From an uncultured Prevotella sp. (GTDB lineage Bacteria > Bacteroidota > Bacteroidia > Bacteroidales > Bacteroidaceae), in NCBI GenBank assembly GCA_902495455.1, contig CABUXJ010000033.1:1-24008 (forward strand): a DNA stretch of 24,008 nt, written 5' to 3'. A program made the translations under genes and the position numbers. A model generated the notes under the pieces. That model did not search any database, was not told where the DNA came from, and was given only the letters and a program-made list of their open reading frames with translations. Shown piece by piece: positions 1 to 7,428 of the stretch (position 1 is the first letter of the stretch; each line of letters starts with the position of its first letter).

Positions 1-34
1 ACCCTCCCCAAGGGGAGGGTGCCTACGAGATGAA
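1..34 (+). repeat. Interspersed GC-rich palindromic repeat, partial copy
   Basis: The window opens inside a short palindrome, CCCTCCCCAAGGGGAGGG, followed by GTGCCTACGAGATGAA. A nearly identical string with the same palindrome and tail (GTGCCTGCGAGGTGAA) lies at 10254-10287. It is therefore a member of a dispersed repeat family rather than a unique site. The copy is cut by the window edge. Confidence 0.75.
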
Positions 35-134
35 AGACGAAAGCCCTTACATATATATAACCAGCGAGACAAGGAAGCAATCGTGACGGGTCGCGACCAT
101 ACGATGGGATGTGTACACGGGCTTAGACATATCC

Positions 135-180
135 GGCTCCCTCCCTTCGGGAGGGTTGGGGTGGGTATTAGGTGGCTTGT
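135..180 (+). repeat. Interspersed repeat of the CCCTCCC...GGGTTGGGGTGGG family
   Basis: A hairpin-forming stretch (GGCTCCCTCCC, TTC, GGGAGGG) is followed by TTGGGGTGGGTATTAGGTGGCTTGT. The same order of blocks occurs on the minus strand at 9920-9964, inside the GH115 coding sequence. No gene is supported in 1-319; the only open frame there is short and consists of repeat sequence. Confidence 0.7.
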
Positions 181-226
181 TGGTGGCTTGTTGGTGGTTT
201 GTTGTAGGTTTGTTAGGTGGCTTGTT
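171..226 (+). repeat. Tandem 11-bp repeat, about five units
   Basis: Units read GGTGGCTTGTT (171-181), GGTGGCTTGTT (182-192), GGTGGTTTGTT (193-203), GTAGGTTTGTT (204-214) and a 12-nt AGGTGGCTTGTT (215-226). The first unit overlaps the GGTGGCTT tail of the interspersed repeat, so the array probably arose by slippage from the repeat end. It lies just upstream of the putative ychF promoter. Confidence 0.8.
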
Positions 227-281
227 TTCTTGTTTTTCTCATCTTTTCGTCGGCAGATGGTCTTATTTCGCGGATTTTGTC

Positions 282-289
282 TAATTTTG
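282..289 (+). promoter_or_regulatory. Candidate -7 element for ychF
   Basis: TAATTTTG matches the Bacteroidetes -7 consensus TAnnTTTG and would place the transcript start about 25 nt before the ychF ATG. No TTTG is seen at the expected -33 distance, so the call is tentative. Confidence 0.35.
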
Positions 290-319
290 CAGAACGAAGG
301 ATATAAACGTTTATAATAT

Positions 320-1423
320 ATGGCTTTAAAATGTGGTATCGTCGGCTTGCCCAATGTCGGTAAGTCTACGCTTTTCAACTGTCTGTCCAGCGCAAAGGCG
401 CAGGCAGCCAACTTCCCTTTCTGTACCATCGAGCCCAACGTGGGCGTCATCACCGTACCCGATGAGCGGCTCACACGTCTGGCCGAAATCGTCCATCCGG
501 GACGCATCGTGCCCGCAACGTGTGAGATTGTCGACATCGCCGGACTCGTGAAAGGTGCGTCAAAGGGTGAAGGACTCGGTAACAAGTTTCTCGGCAACAT
601 ACGCGAGACAGACGCCATCATCCACGTGCTGCGCTGTTTCGACGACGACAACATCACTCATGTGGACGGTACGATAGACCCCGTGCGCGACAAGGAGATC
701 ATCGACACGGAGCTGCAGCTCAAGGACCTCGAGACCATCGAGGCGCGTCTGCAGAAGCAGGCCAAGGTGGCCGCTGTCGGAGGCAACAAGGACGCGAAGA
801 TAGAGGTGGCCGTGCTCGAGGCTTACAAGGCCGCACTGGAGCAGGGCAAGAACGCCCGCACGGTCGAATTTGACAGCAAGGACGAGCAGGAGGCCGCACG
901 CAATCTCTTCCTGTTGACCTCCAAACCGGTGCTCTACGTGTGCAACGTCGACGAGACGGCAGCCAAGACCGGCAACGACTACAGCCGCCGCATCGAGCAG
1001 CTGGCCCGCGAGGAGGGCGCCGAGGCTATGGTCATCGCCGCACGTACCGAGGAGGACATCGCTTCGCTGGAGACATACGAGGACAAGCAGATGTTTCTCG
1101 AGGAGCTGGGACTGGAGGAAAGCGGTGTCAACCGCCTGATCAAGAAGGCCTATTCGCTGCTCAATCTCGAGACGTTCATCACCGCCGGCGAGATGGAGGT
1201 CAAGGCGTGGACATATCGCAAGGGTTGGAAAGCACCCCAGTGTGCCGGTGTCATCCACACGGATTTCGAGAAAGGATTCATCCGTGCCGAGGTCATCAAG
1301 TATGACGACTATATCGCCCTCGGTTCCGAAGCCGCCGTGCGTGAGGCCGGCAAGCTCGGTATCGAAGGCAAGGAGTATGTCGTGCAGGACGGTGACATCA
1401 TGCACTTCAGGTTTAATGTGTAA
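320..1423 (+). CDS. ychF: Redox-regulated ribosome-binding ATPase YchF
   Basis: This is a complete 367-residue protein of the Obg-related YchF/OLA1 family, cytosolic P-loop ATPases that bind ribosomes and are linked to stress and redox responses. The P-loop GLPNVGKST is at residues 9-17 and the switch region DIAGLVKGA at 72-80. NVDE at 209-212 occupies the place of the GTPase NKxD motif; this N-x-x-E form is the family mark for ATP preference. A coiled-coil helical insertion spans about 130-180, and the C-terminal TGS domain begins near 283 (FITAGEMEVKAW). Length equals that of other family members, so the ATG at 320 fits. Its leader is A/T-rich with no Shine-Dalgarno sequence. It is followed after 118 nt by lgt on the same strand, with a long hairpin between them. 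Identification is secure. Confidence 0.97.
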   Translation: MALKCGIVGLPNVGKSTLFNCLSSAKAQAANFPFCTIEPNVGVITVPDERLTRLAEIVHPGRIVPATCEIVDIAGLVKGASKGEGLGNKFLGNIRETDAIIHVLRCFDDDNITHVDGTIDPVRDKEIIDTELQLKDLETIEARLQKQAKVAAVGGNKDAKIEVAVLEAYKAALEQGKNARTVEFDSKDEQEAARNLFLLTSKPVLYVCNVDETAAKTGNDYSRRIEQLAREEGAEAMVIAARTEEDIASLETYEDKQMFLEELGLEESGVNRLIKKAYSLLNLETFITAGEMEVKAWTYRKGWKAPQCAGVIHTDFEKGFIRAEVIKYDDYIALGSEAAVREAGKLGIEGKEYVVQDGDIMHFRFNV

Positions 1424-1445
1424 CTTTAGAGGTTAAGGAGCTCTA

Positions 1446-1527
1446 TTAGGAGTTAAGGAGTTAAAGGGAGTTATCGCTCCCAGCGACCGTAGGGAGCGAT
1501 AACTCCCTTTAACTCCTTAACTCCTAA
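1446..1527. repeat. 36-bp perfect inverted repeat between ychF and lgt
   Basis: Arms at 1446-1481 and 1492-1527 are perfectly complementary around a 10-nt loop (AGCGACCGTA). The arms are built from reiterated GGAGTTAA-like words. There is no U tract on the plus-strand side: the sequence after the hairpin is A-rich and leads into the lgt ATG 14 nt later. It is therefore not a textbook intrinsic terminator for ychF. It could be a processing site, a folded leader for lgt, or a mobile palindromic unit. Confidence 0.85.
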
Positions 1528-1541
1528 AAATAAAAAAAACA

Positions 1542-2378
1542 ATGAACATCATCAGCTACATCCTCTGGAACCCTGACCTTGTGGCGTTCAGCCTCGGTCC
1601 GTTGTCCATCCGCTGGTATTCGCTTTGCTGGCTCATCGGTCTGCTGGGGGCCTATCTGATGGTCCGCCGCCAGTACAGGGAGCAGGGCATAAAGGACGAA
1701 ATTTTTGAGCCGCTGTTCTTCTATTGCTTCGTCGGCATCCTCGTCGGCGCACGTTTGGGCCACTGCCTGTTCTACGAGCCGGACTACTTTCTTTCCTCCG
1801 GCAAGCATGTGGTGGAGATGCTGTTGCCCATCCACTTCATGCCCGACGGCGCGTGGCGCTTCACCGGCTACGAGGGACTGGCCTCCCACGGCGGTACACT
1901 GGGTCTCATTGTCGCCCTCTGGCTTTATGTCCGTCACACGGGATTGAACGTATGGCGTGTGCTCGACAACATAGCCATCGCCACACCCGTCACGGCCTGT
2001 TTCATCCGGCTGGGCAATCTGATGAACTCGGAAATCATAGGAAAGATCACCGACGTGCCTTGGGCGTTCATCTTCGAGCGCGTCGACACCATGCCGCGCC
2101 ACCCCGGACAGCTCTATGAGGCCATCGCCTACGCCCTCCTGCTCGTCATCGGCTGGGTCGCTTACCGCCGCCGGCCGCAGCGTGTGGGCACGGGATTCTT
2201 CTTCGGACTGTGTCTGACATACATCTTTACGGCCCGCTTCTTCATCGAATTTACCAAAGATATACAGGAAGCATTTGAGGCCGGCATGCCTCTCAACATG
2301 GGTCAGTTGCTCAGCATACCGTTCATCATCATCGGCGTCGTCTGCATGATGAGAAGCAAAAAGGGTGTGTCAAAATAA
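1542..2378 (+). CDS. lgt: Prolipoprotein diacylglyceryl transferase
   Basis: Lgt is an inner-membrane enzyme that transfers diacylglycerol from phosphatidylglycerol to the lipobox cysteine of prolipoproteins, the first step of lipoprotein maturation. The protein has 278 residues and about seven hydrophobic segments. Family marks are SHGGTLG at 115-121 (contains the conserved His), the signature RLGNLMNSEIIG at 156-167, HPGQLYEA at 187-194, and ARFFIEF at 231-237 containing the second essential arginine. The signature begins with I before R instead of the usual G, a small deviation. The start at 1542 gives a short N-terminus before the first membrane segment, as in homologues. It shares a strand with ychF but a long hairpin separates them. 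The DUF6242 lipoprotein in this window would be one of its substrates. Identification is secure. Confidence 0.96.
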   Translation: MNIISYILWNPDLVAFSLGPLSIRWYSLCWLIGLLGAYLMVRRQYREQGIKDEIFEPLFFYCFVGILVGARLGHCLFYEPDYFLSSGKHVVEMLLPIHFMPDGAWRFTGYEGLASHGGTLGLIVALWLYVRHTGLNVWRVLDNIAIATPVTACFIRLGNLMNSEIIGKITDVPWAFIFERVDTMPRHPGQLYEAIAYALLLVIGWVAYRRRPQRVGTGFFFGLCLTYIFTARFFIEFTKDIQEAFEAGMPLNMGQLLSIPFIIIGVVCMMRSKKGVSK

Positions 2379-2387
2379 GGTTCAAGC

Positions 2388-2471
2388 ACACTGTAGGGAC
2401 ATATTTTTGTATTTGTCCGCAAGCAAATGATTGGCGGACAAATACAAAAATATGTCCCTACAGTGTTTTTT
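2388..2471. terminator. Bidirectional terminator, 33-bp perfect hairpin
   Basis: Arms 2388-2420 and 2434-2466 are perfectly complementary with a 13-nt loop, and a run of six T follows at 2466-2471 on the plus strand. It begins 10 nt after the lgt stop and ends 10 nt before the stop of the converging esterase gene, so it can serve both. The stem is much longer than a normal terminator, and the words GTAGGGACAT and TATTTGTCCGC look like a repeat-family palindrome. Confidence 0.75.
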
Positions 2472-2480
2472 ACATGAATA

Positions 2481-4277
2481 TTACTCCTTCGCGGGGACGG
2501 CAAAAGGCTCGTCCACCTCATTGTCGCACACCGCACCGATACGCACGAGCACGTTGAACATCTTCTGTCCGATGGTCTCTGTCCAGTCGGCGGCGAAGTG
2601 GAGGTTGTCCTGTCCGAGCCATGCCCTGCTGAGATCGACGCAGTAGACTTCGGGCAGTTCGGCCGCAACGCGACGCTGGGCTTCCTCCACACCTGCGCTA
2701 TACTGTCGGCTGGTGTGCGGGACGGTGCCGAAGATGAACGGCAGAGTCTTGTCCTTCTCACGTCCCGTCTTGGCGCTGACGGCCTCACGGATGTGGCATA
2801 TCAGCTGCTTGAAGTTCTCGTAGTAATTTTTCGCCGCATGTCGGTCGCTTTCGCCCTGATGCCACATGATGGCCTTGACGTCATAACCCGACGGCAAACT
2901 GTTCAACGTGGAGTCAACGCAGAGCTCAAATCCCTCGGTCAGAGACTTGACGAGCGAGCGCCCTTCGGCCACTTTGCCGGTGTAGGCGCGGTTTGTCTTC
3001 AACCATTCGTCGCCCGCATACCACGTAGGTTTCTTTATCCCGCCCGGCACGGTGTCGATGGCTGTACCGCCAACGGCGGCCTTGACGGAGTAGAAGTCGC
3101 GGTCGAGACTGTTGTCCAACAGGTGGTTGACAACGTCACAGTAGGACCAGCGGCCCCGGCTTTCCTTGAAGTTGCGTCGGCCGAACCGCCCCGTACGCTT
3201 GTTGGTGACGTTCGCATAGTGCAGATGGCGGTAATCTTTGCTCAGATGTTCGGGCATGTCGGCAACATAGACGCGGCCGTCCGTGTTTGATTGGCCGGCG
3301 GTGAGGAACACCGGTGCCGGCCCGTCGGCAGTTCTGTATCCATTCATCGGGGCTATCTCCACGCTCCCTCCGCCGGGCCGGAAGTCGATAATTACGTTCT
3401 CCCCGCGGCGTCTTGTGTAGAGTTTGCGGCCGTCCTGAGTGGCCGTCAGCGGCACGTCGGACTTGACGACGAGCGTCAGCGGATGGCTGAACGTGGTCTT
3501 GTCGAGACGCATCCGCGGTGTGACGACGGTCTTGCCCTTGTGACTGCGTATCTTCAACTTGACATTGTCGCGTTCGGCGACGTATGCCTCGACGTCTGCC
3601 AACGGTGCGATCCAGATGCTGTCGCGCCGGCGGGACACATAGTCTAAATGCTGCCAGAAGCGCGCCGGATCACCGAAAGAGTCGTATCCGCAGCTTATCC
3701 CGTGGGTCATGCCGACACCACGACCGCCAGACGCAATCAGTCCGTCGACCCAACGGCGCAGCCATGTGGAGTCACGTTTGGACCCGATGCTCACCTGCGA
3801 CGTTCTCGTTCCGGTGCGACCTTTACTGCAAAAGGCTTCACTCTCGGGCGTGTGGCGGTTGCCGGGATATACAAATGTGCGCGGCATGACCCCTGTGTGC
3901 TCATATATCGCCGTGTCGCAGCGTTGCACTTCATGCCTCATTGCTTCTCCCTTGAGCTTCTCCATCGACGTGTGGCTCCATCCGTGGTTGGATATTTCCT
4001 GCCCATCGGCCGCCATCTCACGTAGCTGTTCCCACGTCATGCAGGGCACGCCTTTCCACACTGAACCCACTTTGTTGCCTATGACGGCAAATGTCGCCTT
4101 GATGCCGAGCTTCTTCAACTGCGGGAAAACAAGTGTGTAATGCTCTTCGAGGCCGTCGTCGAACGTATAGCTCACGGCCGCGGCGCGGTCTCCCCAATAC
4201 TTCGCTATGTGTATGTCACTCTGCGCGGAGAGATTTGTTGCTGCTGCAAAGAGCAGGATTGACGATAATAATCTCAT
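2481..4277 (-). CDS. Secreted two-domain esterase: CE4-like polysaccharide deacetylase plus SASA/CE6-like carbohydrate esterase
   Basis: The 598-residue product starts with a signal peptide ending near SAQ at 17-19. Residues about 24-235 form a NodB/CE4-type domain: YTFDDG at 37-42 supplies the metal-binding aspartate pair, and NHGWSH at 97-102 supplies the two metal-binding histidines (98, 102). A linker of about 80 residues follows. Residues about 320-580 form an SGNH-type SASA/CE6-like domain: GQSN at 328-331 with the candidate nucleophile Ser330, GGTAID at 403-408, WHQGESD at 472-478, and DNLH at 557-560 with the Asp/His pair. Both families remove O- or N-acetyl groups from glycans, and CE4 plus CE6 pairs are known from acetylxylan degraders. 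Last gene of the GH115-GH2 operon, 65 nt after GH2. A chitin or sialic acid substrate cannot be excluded; the operon argues for acetylated plant glycan. Confidence 0.85.
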   Translation of the reverse strand: MRLLSSILLFAAATNLSAQSDIHIAKYWGDRAAAVSYTFDDGLEEHYTLVFPQLKKLGIKATFAVIGNKVGSVWKGVPCMTWEQLREMAADGQEISNHGWSHTSMEKLKGEAMRHEVQRCDTAIYEHTGVMPRTFVYPGNRHTPESEAFCSKGRTGTRTSQVSIGSKRDSTWLRRWVDGLIASGGRGVGMTHGISCGYDSFGDPARFWQHLDYVSRRRDSIWIAPLADVEAYVAERDNVKLKIRSHKGKTVVTPRMRLDKTTFSHPLTLVVKSDVPLTATQDGRKLYTRRRGENVIIDFRPGGGSVEIAPMNGYRTADGPAPVFLTAGQSNTDGRVYVADMPEHLSKDYRHLHYANVTNKRTGRFGRRNFKESRGRWSYCDVVNHLLDNSLDRDFYSVKAAVGGTAIDTVPGGIKKPTWYAGDEWLKTNRAYTGKVAEGRSLVKSLTEGFELCVDSTLNSLPSGYDVKAIMWHQGESDRHAAKNYYENFKQLICHIREAVSAKTGREKDKTLPFIFGTVPHTSRQYSAGVEEAQRRVAAELPEVYCVDLSRAWLGQDNLHFAADWTETIGQKMFNVLVRIGAVCDNEVDEPFAVPAKE

Positions 4278-4342
4278 GGTTTTGTTCTTATTCTGTTATG
4301 TTCTGATGTCTGTTGGAAGTCTATTTGGAGGTTATTTGACGT

Positions 4343-7333
4343 TTATTTGAAGTCAAACCACAGTTTCATGCGCAGTCCTTCGTCACCCGGGTTGATGCGG
4401 ATGTGGCTCGGTTGCGCTTGCGGTCCGAGCTGTTCGATTGGCTTGTAGGACCTCATGCCCGGTATTTCAAACAGGAAAGACAGGTCGCCGGCGGGGAAAC
4501 GCTCCATCGTATGCACCCGTTTGCCCTCGCTGTCGGTCGGTTCTTCGGGCGTGAAGACACGGAAATAGAGTCCGTCCGTCTCGCTGTAAACGGTCAGCGG
4601 AGCCGTTGCCGACTGTATCCGCGCCCAATACAGATTGGCGTGGTAGCCCTTGAACTCCGGATAGACGAGACGTCCGTCGGACTGTCCGGTGATGGTGTTG
4701 TTGTAATCCTTCTGCCACAGACTTACGTTCTGGCCGCGCTGGCGGTTCCGCCACACGCGATAAGGACCACGGCCGAGCCACTCCATACCGGCACAGATGT
4801 TCTCGGGATAACTGAAACTGAAGCCCAGATTGCGCACGTCGGCATCAAAGAATGGCTCTCCGAAGCGCTTCCCGTCACGCTTGTTGAGCAGCACGGCGTC
4901 CATTCCGAGCATGCCGTCGGGCGTCATTCGCCACACGATGGAGTCCGCAGCGCCGGCATAACTCATCACGACAAGGGCGTCGTTGCCTTCCATCCGCTGC
5001 TTGATGTCGAGCAGACGCATCTTCATTCCGACCGGAACGGGACCGCCGTTGAACGGCACTTCGCGGCCTTCGACGGTCACTTTGGCCAGCATGCCGCTCG
5101 CTTTGTCAAACTTGGCGCACACTCCCGAGGCCTCGAGGACGATGTCGCTGTCCGTCGAACGCACTACGGCGGAAGCCTTTTCACCCATCTTTCCGGCCGT
5201 CATGTCAGCCGTCATGTCAGCCTTGTCGCCTGTCATGCCAGCCTCGCGTGTCGCTTCTTTCGCCCAATATTCATTGGTGTAACGCATCGGATAGGTCCAT
5301 GTGCAGACCGTGTCGCCCGCTGCTGACAGAGCAGTGAGACGCAGAATGTCGCCGCGGGAGAAGCCGTCGGGCAGCGCAAAGCGTGCCGTGCCGGTCTCGC
5401 CGGGGGCCGCGTCTGGCATGGTTACGACGCCGGAAGCTATCGTTCGGGCTTTTGCAACACCATCCGTTGCATTTGCCGCATTGCCTTTGGCCTTTGTTAC
5501 ATTGCCTTTAGCCTTTGTTTCAGTCTTTGTTTCGGTCTTGTCAATCATCTTGTCACGGCCGAGCGGGGACGTCACGGCAATGACGTCGTATGTCATCCGG
5601 TATTCGTTGAGACTGCTGAATAGCGCCCCGTTGCTCACTTTGAACGTACCGTCGAATGACTTGTTGACCCTCATTGGGGCGATTTGGATGGGAGACCACA
5701 CGTCCCGGACGGTGTACCAGCTGGCTTCCCGTTCGCGATGCGGGCCGACGATGCCGTCCGGTGCGTTGGTCGCGTCGGTGTCGATGCGGCCTCCGCGGTC
5801 TGTCCGGACCACGCCCTCGTCAATCAGTGCCCAGATGAAACCGCCGGCGAAGAGCGGATTGCGGCTCCAGTTGGCCCAATAGTCATCGAGTGAAGTGCCT
5901 GCTCCCTTGTCATACTGAGCATGCAGAAACTCCGTCGGCATGAACACTTCGTTGCCGTTGGCCAGTCTCGCCACGCCCGTCTGATAGGCCGGGTAGTGGT
6001 GGGCGTCGACCCCGTCAAACAGTGCCCAAGGGTGAATGACGTGGCGGCGTTGCAGGTCGTAGCGTGTGAAGAGCGTGTCGAGCGCCGTGTTGAAGCCACC
6101 CTCGTTGCCGTTGGCCCATGCGAATATGCAGGGATGGTTGGCGTCGTGCGTCACCATTTCGCGCAGTATGCGCTTTCCCACGGCCGTCGAATAATGGTTT
6201 TGCCAGCCCGGCAGCTCGTTCAGATAGAGCACACCGAGCGAATCGCAGATGTCGAGCAGATGGGCGTCAGGCGGATAATGAGAGCGAATGGCGTTGGCGT
6301 TCATCGCCTTTACCAACCTGACATCCTCCAGATCGAGGCGCCGCGAGGTCGTGCGGCCCGTCTCCGGATAGAAACAATGGCGGTTGACACCTTTTATGCG
6401 GAGCTTGGTGCCGTTGAGATAGAAGCCGTCGCGGCGACGGAACTCTATCGTCCGGAAACCCACGCGCTGCTTTATCTCGTGTGCGATGGTGCCGTCGGGG
6501 GTCACGAGCTGCAGGGTGAGAGTGTGCAGATTGGGGTGTTCGGGGTCCCAGGTGGAAATCCCCGCCCACTTTGTCGTCACGACATTGTCTTCCAACGGCC
6601 GTTCGCCGACAGCCGTCGTAGCGTGTTCCGGCAGTGGCGCAGTCTGCGCGGGGCGGTCGTCGACGGCCGTCATGACACGATAACCCTTGCCCGTCCCTTC
6701 CGTTGTCAGAGCCACGCGCAACGTTCCGTCGGCCCGTGCGTCGATGGCGGCGTGGGCGATGTGTGCCTTAGGCAGTGCGCGGAGACATACCGGGCGATAT
6801 ATTCCTCCGAAGAGCCACCAGTCCGCCCGCCGTTCGGCAGCGTTGACCGACTTGTCCTTCGACTGTTTCTCGACGTTCACTTCGAGCGTGTTTGACTTTC
6901 CGTAGTGCACCAAGCGGCTGATGTCATAGCTGAAAGCCGTGAAGCCGCCCTGATGTTCCGGGCCTGCCGTGAGGCCGTTGACGCTCACCGTCGCGTCCGT
7001 CATCACGCCCTCAAAGACAATCTCCACCTTGCGTCCCTGCCACTCGGAAGGCACGCGGAACGTGTGCCGGTATGTGCCGGTCTCGTTGCTTGCCCGTCCT
7101 CCGGGCTTCTTGTAGTAACGGCCGTATGTGTATTCGCCGAAGCCCTGCTGTTCCCAGCACGACGGTACGCTGATCTTGCGCCACCGTCCGCTGTTCATTC
7201 CCTTGGAGCAGCGGAAGTCCCATTGCACGGTCCGGTCGCCGTCGCGTCCCGACAGATATATCGTTTCCGTGGTCTGCGCGGACAGGTCGATGGCGGCAGC
7301 GGCGGCGAGGATAGATAATAGAAGATGGTTCAT
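4343..7333 (-). CDS. Secreted glycoside hydrolase family 2 enzyme, probably beta-galactosidase-type
   Basis: This is a 996-residue protein with a signal peptide (cleavage near SAQ, 18-20) and the GH2 layout. A jelly-roll sugar-binding domain covers about 25-190 (SVPSCWEQQGFGEYTY; the DWWLFGGIYRPV motif at 171-182). An Ig-like domain follows at about 190-300, and the catalytic barrel at about 300-560. NGNEGG at 408-413 carries the acid/base Glu411, and TEFLHA at 467-472 the nucleophile Glu468. GFIWALIDEG at 498-507 closes the barrel. A C-terminal Bgal_small_N-like domain contains GRGPYRVW at 854-861. Two low-complexity stretches (about 597-630 and 698-720) interrupt the Ig-like region between barrel and C-terminal domain. 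It is the middle gene of the operon, 95 nt after GH115. Other GH2 specificities (beta-glucuronidase, arabinopyranosidase) remain possible; the family assignment is firm, the substrate is not. Confidence 0.9.
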   Translation of the reverse strand: MNHLLLSILAAAAAIDLSAQTTETIYLSGRDGDRTVQWDFRCSKGMNSGRWRKISVPSCWEQQGFGEYTYGRYYKKPGGRASNETGTYRHTFRVPSEWQGRKVEIVFEGVMTDATVSVNGLTAGPEHQGGFTAFSYDISRLVHYGKSNTLEVNVEKQSKDKSVNAAERRADWWLFGGIYRPVCLRALPKAHIAHAAIDARADGTLRVALTTEGTGKGYRVMTAVDDRPAQTAPLPEHATTAVGERPLEDNVVTTKWAGISTWDPEHPNLHTLTLQLVTPDGTIAHEIKQRVGFRTIEFRRRDGFYLNGTKLRIKGVNRHCFYPETGRTTSRRLDLEDVRLVKAMNANAIRSHYPPDAHLLDICDSLGVLYLNELPGWQNHYSTAVGKRILREMVTHDANHPCIFAWANGNEGGFNTALDTLFTRYDLQRRHVIHPWALFDGVDAHHYPAYQTGVARLANGNEVFMPTEFLHAQYDKGAGTSLDDYWANWSRNPLFAGGFIWALIDEGVVRTDRGGRIDTDATNAPDGIVGPHREREASWYTVRDVWSPIQIAPMRVNKSFDGTFKVSNGALFSSLNEYRMTYDVIAVTSPLGRDKMIDKTETKTETKAKGNVTKAKGNAANATDGVAKARTIASGVVTMPDAAPGETGTARFALPDGFSRGDILRLTALSAAGDTVCTWTYPMRYTNEYWAKEATREAGMTGDKADMTADMTAGKMGEKASAVVRSTDSDIVLEASGVCAKFDKASGMLAKVTVEGREVPFNGGPVPVGMKMRLLDIKQRMEGNDALVVMSYAGAADSIVWRMTPDGMLGMDAVLLNKRDGKRFGEPFFDADVRNLGFSFSYPENICAGMEWLGRGPYRVWRNRQRGQNVSLWQKDYNNTITGQSDGRLVYPEFKGYHANLYWARIQSATAPLTVYSETDGLYFRVFTPEEPTDSEGKRVHTMERFPAGDLSFLFEIPGMRSYKPIEQLGPQAQPSHIRINPGDEGLRMKLWFDFK
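5174..5242 (-). repeat. Slippage repeat inside GH2 (Met/Thr/Ala/Lys-rich)
   Basis: The 12-mer GCCGTCATGTCA occurs twice head to tail (5196-5207, 5208-5219) with degenerate neighbours on both sides. It encodes reiterated DMTA-type residues at about 698-720 of the GH2 protein, between two predicted beta domains. The reading frame is kept because the unit is 12 nt. Confidence 0.7.
5444..5545 (-). repeat. Slippage repeat inside GH2 (Lys/Thr/Gly/Asn/Ala-rich)
   Basis: Two 21-nt units lie at 5481-5501 and 5502-5522 and differ at two positions; shorter derivatives flank them. They encode a TKAKGN-type linker at about residues 597-630 of the GH2 protein. The unit is a multiple of three, so the frame is preserved. 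Confidence 0.75.
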
Positions 7334-7428
7334 TTTTTATTTTTATTAAAATCTTTAAGGTCTTTAAAGTCCTTAAGCAGTTACATGACAGCGCGGCTGA
7401 CAAGTCTTTAAGGTCCTTAACTTCTAAT
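7334..7428. repeat. Intergenic CTTTAAGG-type microrepeats between GH115 and GH2
   Basis: The 95-nt gap is largely made of the words CTTTAAGGTC, CTTTAAAGTC and CCTTAAG. Similar words fill 22674-22780 upstream of upp. No promoter consensus is visible on the minus strand, so GH2 is likely co-transcribed with GH115. Confidence 0.55.

Noticed and set aside
83..316. Short open frame before ychF
   Set aside because: It runs through the interspersed repeat and tandem array and overlaps the likely ychF promoter.
560..1405. 281-codon open frame antisense to ychF
   Set aside because: It mirrors ychF codons in a GC-rich gene, has no recognisable domain or promoter, and ychF is certain.
4403..6895. Plus-strand open frames of about 300 codons antisense to GH2
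   Set aside because: GH2 motifs and the signal peptide show the real strand; the opposite frames lack starts with leaders and known motifs.
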